Origin: Selaginella tamariscina
Lineage: Eukaryota; Streptophyta; Lycopodiopsida; Selaginellales; Selaginellaceae
NCBI GenBank assembly: GCA_003024785.1
Contig: PUQB01000140.1
Span: 62,001-126,000 of the forward strand
DNA length: 64,000 nucleotides
Direction: 5' to 3'
Shown: positions 55,946 to 64,000 of the stretch, piece by piece
How positions within the stretch are numbered: position 1 is the stretch's first letter
Layout of the letters: each line of letters begins with the position of its first letter
Made by a program: the position numbers and the translations under genes
Notes under the pieces: model-generated
The model's input: only the letters and a program-made list of their open reading frames with translations
What the model was told of the DNA's origin: nothing
Database searches by the model: none

Positions 55946-57740
55946 ATGGAACCGTGGAGGAACCATCGTCCTGATCCAGCCTTAGCTGATCAAAGAACCA
56001 AAGGCAGGCCAATAGAGTGGCTGCCCAACAGCAACCTGAAACTGACGAAAATAGACGTCAAAATATCCTTGGAAGATAGTAGAGGATATTGCAGAAACAA
56101 TACAGAAATCTGAGGCTGATCCAGAGAATTGGAGGCAGTATCAAACAGCTGGTTTAGAGGAAACAGTGAGAGGAGGAGTGCCTGTTCATATACCGAGATT
56201 GCAAGGAGAAGGATCTCCTGAGAACTCCCGAAGAGGAAGGGAGGAAGGTGTAAGAGGAAATACACCAGAGCAAAGGGTTATTACAAATATGGCACTTTTC
56301 CCGGGAATGTTTGGGGGTACGGTGATGTATCCCACATTCTCTGCAGGAAAGAAGGAAAATCCGAAAAGGCACTTACAACAGTTTGAAGAGGTAGTAAAAC
56401 TGTATAAGGTGACGGATGCAGAAAGGCTGCTTATATTTCCACATACATTGAAAGGAAATGCCTCTGACTGGTATTATGATTTAGAAAAGGAAGTCAGAGA
56501 GAATTATCAGAAGGTTACTGATGCATTTAAGGAATATTTCAGAAAGGAGGAATTGCCGGAGGAACATTTAGAGAAGTTAAGGACTATCCTTCAAGGCAAA
56601 ACAGAAAAGATAGATGAATATACACACCGTTTTAAGAAACATGAGAAAAAGTGTAAGGCATATGTGAAGATGGATGCCTTATTGCAATGGTATAAGCAAG
56701 GGTTGCTAAAACCATATAGAGATCTAGCACTTACTATCAATGAAAAGGATAGAGAGGATCTCATTAATCAATTAAAAATATATGAGAAGAAGAGAAGGCA
56801 GATAGAAAAGATTGCAGAAGGAAAGTTGAAAATATATGGAAGAAAGGAAGAATCCTCTGATGAAGAGGAAGAGGAAGCTGATGTAGTAAAAGTTCGAAAA
56901 TATCCTATAGATGAGAAAGCATTGGCTCAAATGATGAAAACTTTAAAAGGAATGACAGTTAAAGAGGAGTTAAAGGAAAAAGTATGGTGTACTAAATGTA
57001 AATCCTGGCCATACAGTGGAGGAATGTAGCTGCAATTGCCTACATGCCAAATCTGTGGAAAGGAAGGACATGTAGCCCAAACTGCAACATTTCCTAAATC
57101 AGAATGTGGCTAGTATAGAGAGAGAAAGGAGAATGGATGAACGTCCACCTCCTAGAAGGTTCCCACCTAATAGGAACCGTGGGAATGATAGGAATGATAA
57201 TGTCATTCCTTATGAGAACAGGAACAATATGTATGCAGAAGGAATGAAGTTCCTTATCAGAACAGGAATACTGGATATTATGACAGAAGGAATGATAATC
57301 CTTACGAAATTAGAGAGGAAAGGTATTATGCAGGAAGAAATGGTCCATATAAGGCGTGGCAGAATGATAGACCTTATCCTGAAAGAAATGATAGGCAATA
57401 TAGAGGAGAGGAAAGACCATATCAAGGTCAAAGAGGCAGAAATGATTCCTATAAACAAGGAAATGATAAACAAGGACCACAGGGTAGGAATTTTCCTTCC
57501 CAGGTTTGTTATACATGTGGTGAAACAGGACATATCTCTAGGGAATGTCCTAGGCGGAAGGTACAACCTCCTACTTCCACCAGAACGACTAATGTGCAGC
57601 CTACAACACGGCTTATTCAAATAGAGGAGGAAAAGGATGAGTATCCACCCGTTGTAAGGGCAGTTATAGCTCTTCAAGAGAAGAAGAAGGAATCCTCTTG
57701 TTATGGAGAAGGTGAGGTAGTTATATCCTAACAAGAAGGA
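55946..57740 (+). CDS. gag: E5 gag polyprotein (frame-broken)
   Basis: Translation probably begins at ATG 55946 (MEPWRNHRPDPALADQR). After an indel it continues into the open stretch 56166-57029, whose first codon is GTG, so that is not the true start. The gag domain (LQQFEEVVKLYKV, FPHTLKGNASDWYYDLEKEV, LEKLRTILQGKTEKIDEYT) is followed by a Lys/Glu-rich segment. Three CCHC knuckles appear across frame changes: WCTKCK at 56985, CQICGKEGHVAQT at 57043 and CYTCGETGHISREC near 57510. An Arg/Asn/Asp/Tyr-rich spacer separates the last two, probably an RNA-binding disordered region. Frame changes lie near 57000 and 57220. Role: capsid and nucleocapsid of the particle. Confidence 0.88.
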
Positions 57741-58971
57741 GAGCTTGTTACAGGAAAATGTAAGCAAGCAGGAGCAGGATCCTGACCAGAAAGGTCAGAC
57801 TGATAACGAATCAGAAGGTAAACAAAGGTGATATAGATAAAGGTGAACAAAGTTTTTCATTATTACCATTACATGATAAAACAATGGACTCCATGTATCA
57901 CCAAGCTATAAATCAGGAGATAAAGATTACGCTTGGACAGTTGATAAAGGTAGCTCCTTACATAAGAAACCAGATATTAAATGCATTAAGTTTAGTTCAG
58001 CAAACATCACCTTCACGTGAAGGATATACAGTTTGTAAAATGGAAAGGAAGTACTGTATGAAGGTGATTATGATGGACATGTTCCTTGCATCACAGTATA
58101 TGTGGGAAGGAATAAGTTAAAGAGAGTATTAATAGATGGAGGTTCAGGTGTGAATTTTATTGAGAAGGAGAATGTAAAAGATGGGTTTAGGACCTATCCA
58201 ACCGGCTCCATTTAACCTTAAAATGGCTGATCAACGAAGTGTAAGCCATTAGGCATTGTGAGAGCAGTCACTATATCCGTTAAAGGACTTAAATATAAAA
58301 TATCCTTAATTGTCCTACGAATGGAAGGACAGGATGCAACATATACTATGTTGTTAGGACGACCTTGGCTTAAGGTGGCCCAAGCGGTGCAGGATTGGGG
58401 CTCAGGAAAAATGACAATAGAACAAGGTGACTTGAAGGTCGATATTCATACTTATGCTAAGGGATACTTAGCACAGAAGGATCGGCCAGTTGCATTGGAA
58501 GGGTATGATTGGGTGCGGGGCTTGGATGATCAGGAGGAAGAGCAAATTTTAAAAACATATCCTGATCTAAAAGCTCTTGCAGAGATTGATTTATATGCCA
58601 TTCTGAAGGAAAGAAAAAGCATCTTTCAAAAGGAACAAGAACAGAACAATCTGGGCTTGCAGGAAAAATTTTATAAGTCTGTTCCTTATGAAATGAATTT
58701 GCAGGAACAACCTGCTGAATATACATATATCTACACGAATGATCCTTTAGAGCAAGTTAATATAGGTACAGAAATGGAACCTAAGATATTAAATATAGCT
58801 CAAGGATTGGATCCTGATTTTAGGAATAAAGGATTGATGTTGTTAGCCAAATACAAGGATGTATTTGCATGGTCCTATCAGGATCTTAAAGGAATACCAC
58901 CAGAGATATGTATGCACACTATTCAATTATTGCCGGGATGCCAACCGGCAAACAAAGTGCATACAGGATGA
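57741..58971 (+). CDS. pol: E5 aspartic protease and RT connector
   Basis: After a linker (57884-58120) the protease active site reads RVLIDGGSGVNFIEKENV near 58125-58175, DGG as in E1. The frame 58258-58971 then gives YTMLLGRPWLKVAQAVQDWG (protease C-terminus) and a 150-residue connector. Near its end come YKDVFAWSYQDLKGIPPEIC and IQLLPGCQPANK, the conserved lead-in to Ty3 RT. Frame changes lie near 58110 and 58210-58250. Confidence 0.88.
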
Positions 58972-59566
58972 ATCCTAACTATGCTAAATTGGTGAAAGAG
59001 GAAATTGATAAACTGTTGAAGGTTGGCTTTATATATCCTATACAAGGAGCGCAATGGTTGTCACCACTCGTGATCGTCCCTAAAAAGAATGGGAAGCTAA
59101 GAGTGTGTGTCAATTATAAAAAGCTAAATGATGTTACAACTAAGGATATCTTTCCTATTCCTTTCACAGAGGAAATGCTGGATAATGTCGCAGGCCATGA
59201 AATGTATTCCTTTATGGATGGCTTTTCAGGATATAATCAGGTGATGGTAGCTCCAGCAGATCAACATAAGACGCTTTTATAAGTCCGTGGGGTGCCTATG
59301 CCTATAGGGTTATGCCTTTTGGCTTATGTAATGCACCCTTTACGTTTCAAAGAATTATAACGGATACCTTTCGTGAATACCTTTTAGATTTTATGAAAGT
59401 CTTTATGGATGACTTTAGTGTGTATAGTACAAAACAGGAACATTACAGTGTTTGGAAAAATGTTTCCAGAAATGCAGACAAAATTCAGTTGCTTTAAATC
59501 CAGAAAAATGTAATTTTTTGTTAAATCAGGAGTCCTTTTAGGACATGTGGTTTTAAGGAAGGAATA
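58908..59566 (+). CDS. pol: E5 reverse transcriptase
   Basis: LVKEEIDKLLKVGFIYPIQG, WLSPLVIVPKKNGKLRVCVN, HEMYSFMDGFSGYNQVM (first catalytic Asp), then after a break at 59281 MPFGLCNAPFTFQRIITDTF and the active-site box VFMDDFSVYS (59400-59430), then LNPEKCNF near 59497. All catalytic aspartates are kept. Frame changes lie at about 59281, 59450 and 59540. The RT type is close to that of E1 and E4. Confidence 0.9.
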
Positions 59567-60265
59567 TTGGTTGATCAGGACAAGGTTAAGGTTATCCTTA
59601 GCCTACAACCACCACAGGATATAAAGGAGTTACGAAGGTTTTTAGGCAAAATAGGCTACCATAGGCGGTTTATAAAGCATTATGCTAAACTCGCCAAACC
59701 TTTAACCGACTTGCTTAAGGTTGATGTGCCATATGTTTGGACTTCAGAGTGTCAAGAGGCATTTGATAACCTTCGAACGGCTCTTATTAAAGCCCCCATA
59801 TTGGTTAGTCCCAAGTGGGATCGGGAATTCCATGTACAAGTTGATGCCTCTGATATTGCTATAGGAGCTGTCCTTACGCAAATGCAAGAGGACGGTAAGG
59901 ATCGTCCTATTTATTATGCTAGTCGCAGGCTCACACCTGCAGAGGTAAATTACACTACTACAGAAAAGGAAGCATTGGGTATGGTATATGCTATCCACAA
60001 ATTTAGACATTATCTTTTGGCTAATAAAGTAAAACTTTTTGTGGATCATAAGGCTTTATTATATTTACTTAATAAACCTGTACTTACAGGAAGGTTAGCC
60101 AGGTGGTTCCTACTTCTGCAGGAATATGATTTTGAAATAATTCATAAACCTGGAAAGCAACACGAACAGGCTGATCATTTAAGTCGTATTAAAACAGGCG
60201 AACTTCCTATTCGTACTATGGATGACTTTCCTGATGCAGTTTATTTCGTGTGGATGTTCCATTAA
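59567..60265 (+). CDS. pol: E5 RT thumb and RNase H
   Basis: A clean 232-codon frame: LRRFLGKIGYHRRFIKHYAK, then RNase H with all four catalytic acids: VDASDIAIGAVL, TTEKEALGMVYAIHKF, FVDHKALLYLLNKP and QADHLSR. This contrasts with E1, whose RNase H has lost these residues. It is the normal single RNase H of a Ty3 element; no second RNase H is seen in E5. Confidence 0.92.
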   Translation: MVDQDKVKVILSLQPPQDIKELRRFLGKIGYHRRFIKHYAKLAKPLTDLLKVDVPYVWTSECQEAFDNLRTALIKAPILVSPKWDREFHVQVDASDIAIGAVLTQMQEDGKDRPIYYASRRLTPAEVNYTTTEKEALGMVYAIHKFRHYLLANKVKLFVDHKALLYLLNKPVLTGRLARWFLLLQEYDFEIIHKPGKQHEQADHLSRIKTGELPIRTMDDFPDAVYFVWMFH

Positions 60266-61481
60266 GGTGGTTAGATCATATTACACAATATCTAGCCACT
60301 GGAATAGTACCACTTACTTATAAGCCCGATGAAAGGAAGCTCTTTGTCGTGAGGACACGACACTTTTCTCTCGTGGGAGGAAAGCTGTATAAACTGGGGT
60401 CCGATGGGGTATTACGAAGGTGTGTGGATCCTTTAGAGGCCCCAGAGGTTCTTAAAGAGGCTCATTCAGGCCTTGCAGGAGGACATTTTGCAGAGGAAAT
60501 AACAGGAAGGAAAATCCTTCAGGCAGGGTTATGGTGGCCTACTTTATGGAGAGATGTAAATAGATATTGTAAGGCATGTGATAAATGCCAACGTGCACAA
60601 TTGCCTCCAAAGAAACAAATACAACCTTATAATCCAGTTCTACCACTGGAACCTTTCCAAAAATGGGGAATGGATTTTATAGGACCAGTTAATCCTATAA
60701 GCTCAAAAAGGAATCAATATATATTGGTTTTAACAGATTATATGACTAAATGGGTAGAGGCAGAGCCTATGAGAAAGGCTGATGCATATAATACAGCGAA
60801 GGTTATATATAATACTATAATAGTACGTTATGGTATTCCTAAGGAAATTGTGAGTGATAGAGGAAAGCATTTCGTGAATGAAACAATAGAAATGCTTATG
60901 AGGGAGTTTGTGATAAAACATAAGAAGTCTACACCATATTACCCACAAGGTAATGGACAAGCTGAATCTACAAACAAAGTCCTTAAAAACGTTTTAAGGA
61001 AGGTGGTTCAGGAAAATAAGAAGGATTGGGATGAAAGGTTACCAGAAGTATTATGGGCCTATAGAACAGCTTATAAGGTGACTACAGGTACGACACCTTT
61101 TAAGCTTGCGTATGGATTGGAGGCTATAACTCCGATGGAGTATATTGTGCCGTCCTTGAGAATAGCAATTCAATATAGGATGGGGAGAAGGAGTCTTTGG
61201 AAGCTCGTTTAATAGAGCTAGAGAAGTTAGATGAGAGGAGAATGCATGCCCTGTGGACGATACAGGCGATTCAGAGAAGGCGGAAGGTTTGGCTAGATAG
61301 GCGAAGGAAAGGCAAAGAGATAAAGGTAGGTGATCTCGTCCTTTGGTACAGGGGAAAGGTGGATGAAATAGGCCAAAAGTTTAATTTGAACTGGATAGGC
61401 CCTTTTCGGGTTAAATCTGTAAGGACGAAGGTGTGGTGGATTTGGAAACATTGGAAGGAGAGCAATAGAAGGAAAGGTTAA
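60250..61481 (+). CDS. pol: E5 integrase
   Basis: HSGLAGGHFAEEITGRKIL and YCKACDKCQRA form the HHCC zinc domain. FQKWGMDFIGPVNPISSK and VLTDYMTKWVEAEPM (Asp), IVSDRGKHFVNETIEM (Asp) and YYPQGNGQAESTNKVLKNVL (Glu) complete the D,D35E core. WAYRTAYKVTTGTTPFKLAY follows. After a frame change at about 61195 the C-terminal module continues (VGDLVLWYRGKVDEIGQKF, NWIGPFRVKSV). No chromodomain seen. Confidence 0.92.
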
Positions 61482-61607
61482 CCTTAATAAGGTAAGGAAA
61501 TACCTCGTTGAAGGGAGTAATATTTATGTTGAGTTGAAGAGCATATTCTGCTCTCTGAAGTGCACGAAAAACAAGGCAGAGATCTAGGGTTTCGCAGTGA
61601 GAGAGAG

Positions 61608-63801
61608 ATGTCGGCAAAGAAGGGTCTTGTGTCTGCGCGGAATTGCCGGGAGTTGGTGAATCCTCCGGATGGAGAGAGATTGGGGAAAGTACAGTTGATG
61701 CACACAAATGGGATTTTTCCTGTGAAATGGAGAAGGTTCTGCGAGATAGGTTTGTGGCCATACGCGGAGATTCTAAGAGATGCCGAACCTCATGATGAAG
61801 AATGCTTCACCTTAGTGATGCTTTGGAGAAGGTGGAGAAGCCGGATACAGGTTTGTAGCTTATGCAGAGGAGAGGAAACTCCTTTTCACCGATAGGTTGG
61901 TGGAGGAGGTATTTCACCTCCCACATTCGGAAGGAGAGGTAAAGGCCGAGAAGGCACACCTCACAGAGTACTTAAAGGAAGGCAACAGTACGTGAGCAAG
62001 GTGGGGTTGAAGCTTTCCGACCTGAGGGAGGAAACGCAGTTAGCGATGAATTTTATCGTTAACGCGTTCGAATTTCGGACATCTTATATTACAGCATCGA
62101 ATCCGGTCATGTCTTTATATGACGGATTAAAGGAAAAGAGGCCAGTAGGAGTGGCGAGTATTTGCTGAAAAGGCTGAGGGAGCACCTCTGTGCAATGCAG
62201 GAGTTAGAGAAAAAGGGAGAGCCTTCGTCCATGATGGCCTTCACATGGGTACAGATAATCGCGGATTATGTACGCCAATACGGCGAACCGGCGGGGCCGG
62301 AGATAGTCGCGCGTATGAAGCAAGTGAGGAGAGAAACGGAGTCACTCCAGAAGAAGCAAACCAAGCGCAAGATGGGGGAGACGAAGGGAAAAGGAGTAGA
62401 GGCTGACCTGCAGGCAGAGGAGGAAACAGTGGAGAGAACGCCAAAGAGGAAGAAATCAAAGGTCGAGAGATCAACGACCGCAGGAGGAACACTAGATCGG
62501 GTGAAAAAGGTAAGAAGTCAAAGCCAGGAGCACAGGATAACTCCGAGCCGAGAATAGTGGTAGACCTTGACGAGGAGGAAGACGAGCAGTAGGAGAGATC
62601 ATACGGGAAGAAGAACCTTCGTTGGAACAGGAGGAAGAGGACGAACCTGGAGAGGACGAGGAACCAAAGGAGGTTGAGAAGGAACGGAGAACAAAAGCCA
62701 GGCAGGAGAGTGGAAAACTTCAGTCGGAGCTGGAACCGCAGGTGGGAAAGGAACAGGAGAATATGTAAAACTGTTGCGTGAGAGACGGATGATGATAATC
62801 CCGTTGGGAGAAATAGACCCTTATAAGAAGAAGGGATGTGATGAGGGTGAGCCACACGGTTGGGGAACGGACGACGGAGATCGGGACAAGCAGAAAGTAT
62901 CCTCGGATATTCCCTTCCGACGGTTACACCCACAACGGTGGATATAACCGATGAGGAAGTAGTGGGAATTGCGAGAGAAGCTGAGGAGATGGCGCGGGGA
63001 GCGAAGTTTCCGAGGCATCAGTTTAATCCGCCGCCCTTTCAGCATTCTCCACGCACACATACAGGTATGTATGGACGAGGGATGTATCGGGGAAGTGGAT
63101 CGCAGGGTGTGCCGGTGACTGATTTCCGCCTGGAGGAGGAGGAGCCGATTCAGCAGAATCTTGATGGCGGGATGCAGACGGATGCGATTTTCAAAAGACG
63201 GAGGGCGTTTGCGCGAAAGAGGTGCAGGCTACGGAGACGCAGATGCAGTTTGCACAGTGTCTTGCACAGCTCCAGCAGGAAATGGTCGAGCAGATGGATA
63301 AAGGGGAAACGAGACACAGGACGCAACGCAGATTGCGGCGAATCTCTTCAATCACCTCGTAAATTCCGGGTACACGATTAAAGATAGGGCAGACATTCAG
63401 CGGCTCATTGTACAAGCAGTTGAGAGCGTGATGGCGCCGAAGATGACGGCACTCCAGGGACTTGTGAGTAAGGGGATTCAGCGACCGATCAAGCAAGGAC
63501 TCCAAGCCCGGTTGTGGAGCTTAAACCTCCACAGACTGCACAGGAGCCGATGAATTTATTTCAGAGGCTGGTACGAGCGCGGGATGAGACGCAGCAGACT
63601 GCTACCATTCTGTCTGTAGTGGTGGACGAGTTCCAGCGTCTTCAGGACGAGAACGAGCAGCTTAGGAAGGAGACGCAGGCGTTTCGTCTTCAGGTGGCAA
63701 TGGTTCAGCAGGAACTGGATAAGGAGAGAGCGGAGTTTCAGAAGTACAAGGATCAGGAGGAGGTGGAATACCAGGAGGATGCGCAGGATGTGTTGCCGTG
63801 A
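61608..63801 (+). CDS. E5 additional open region between integrase and 3' LTR (unknown protein)
   Basis: Plus-strand frames join into one protein of about 730 residues from ATG 61608 to the stop at 63801, with one-base changes near 61840, 62150, 62570, 62850, 63215, 63320 and 63505. N-terminal part: NPPDGERLGKVQLMHTNGIF, EECFTLVMLWRRWR, and an alpha-helical region with LAMNFIVNAFEFRTSYITAS, LKRLREHLCAMQELEKKGEP and WVQIIADYVRQYGEP. Then a basic, NLS-like stretch (TPKRKKSKVE), an acidic Glu-rich stretch (62560-62760), a Gln-rich helix (MQFAQCLAQLQQEMVEQMD) and a C-terminal coiled coil (FQRLQDENEQLRKETQAFRL). I see no signal peptide or membrane segment, so it is not an env-like protein. Function unknown; plant-specific in look. 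Confidence 0.7.
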
Positions 63802-63815
63802 GGACACAGCAACAA

Positions 63816-63830
63816 ATAAGGAGGGGGCAG
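63816..63830 (+). other. Polypurine tract of E5
   Basis: AATAAGGAGGGGGCAG directly before the 3' LTR start at 63831. Confidence 0.75.
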
Positions 63831-64000
63831 TGTTAAAGGTAAAATATTAGGAGCATAGGACGTCCTACTGTAGAGAGAATAAGGGTAGGAAGGTCCGTAG
63901 TAAGCATGGAAGGAAAGGCTTGGAAGAGGAAAATCCTTACCGAGAGGAAAAGGTAAGGAAAAGGAAAAGGAAAAGGTAAAGGATGACGTGGCGAGAGGAA
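63831..64000 (+). repeat. 3' LTR of E5 (start only)
   Basis: TGTTAAAGGTAAAATATTAG onward, matching the first 170 bp of 55260-55812 with a few differences (CGTCC for CATCC, small indels). Cut by the window end. Confidence 0.92.

Larger units (their letters stand above)
55260..64000 (+). mobile_element. Ty3/gypsy element E5 with an extra 3' open region (3' end beyond window)
   Basis: 5' LTR 55260-55812, primer-site region, gag (55946 onward, three zinc knuckles), protease, RT, intact-looking RNase H, integrase, then about 2.2 kb of additional coding sequence, a purine tract and the start of the 3' LTR at 63831. Frames are broken by single-base indels, but catalytic motifs are all preserved. 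Gag is related to that of E3. Confidence 0.92.

Noticed and set aside
62241..62933. 230-codon minus-strand frame
   Set aside because: It is the antisense shadow of the charged E5 accessory region; Ser/Leu/Pro/Phe-rich composition is what antisense Glu/Lys/Arg codons give.
61608..63801. Envelope gene of an errantivirus-like element
   Set aside because: No signal peptide, no membrane segment and no cysteine pattern; highly charged with coiled coil instead.

Overview
The window looks like nuclear DNA of a land plant, probably a seedless one (bryophyte or lycophyte). It carries a xyloglucan endotransglucosylase/hydrolase (XTH) gene with introns, a LURP-one-related gene and a GH16-type secreted glucanase-like gene, set in AT-rich intergenic DNA full of (TA)n, (CA)n and (GA)n microsatellites. 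More than half of the window is LTR-retrotransposon sequence. The clade call is inference; nothing here fixes the species. I saw no rRNA gene, tRNA gene, CRISPR array or organelle sequence.

Layout, 1-18.4 kb: a nest of Ty3/gypsy elements. E4 (plus, 13429 to about 17680) is cut at 13428 by the LTR of E3 (minus; LTR 12827-13428, gag pieces 12267-12826 and 1-1342). E3 is split by E2 (plus, 1348-12261, with a perfect ATGGT target duplication), and E2 is split by E1 (plus, 1624-8905, about 800-bp LTRs). E1 is the most interesting unit. It has a second, plant/archaeal-type RNase H between the 5' LTR and gag, while the RNase H that follows its reverse transcriptase has lost its catalytic residues.

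18.4-25.4 kb: AT-rich DNA with a few unidentified candidate exons (19.5-20.8 kb) and a GH16-like gene (minus, 23556-24197). That gene's promoter/leader is present a second time, inverted, beyond its 3' end. 24.9-28.3 kb holds a decayed hAT-type (DUF4371) transposase gene, split by a solo LTR with TTACT target duplication.

28.7-40.4 kb: a cluster of LTRs of one 1.7-kb family. It includes a structurally complete but apparently non-coding element F (minus, 29224-36481, ACTTG target duplication, initiator-Met-type primer site), fragments in both orientations, a nested GC-rich solo LTR (38560-39249) and a short patch of repair-like filler DNA near 37.1 kb. 40.8-45.1 kb is a heavily decayed Ty3 element of another lineage.

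46.4-49.9 kb: the host-gene island. It holds an intact three-exon LURP-one-related gene (minus) and a four-exon XTH gene (minus) broken by single-base indels. 50-55 kb is AT-rich DNA without recognisable genes. 55.26 kb to the window end is a Ty3 element E5 (plus) with gag, protease, RT, RNase H, integrase and a further open-frame region of about 2.2 kb between integrase and the 3' LTR, which runs off the window.

Caution: many reading-frame breaks, in elements and host genes alike, are single-base indels, and recently duplicated LTR pairs also differ mostly by such indels. Some apparent pseudogenes may therefore be consensus errors of the assembly.
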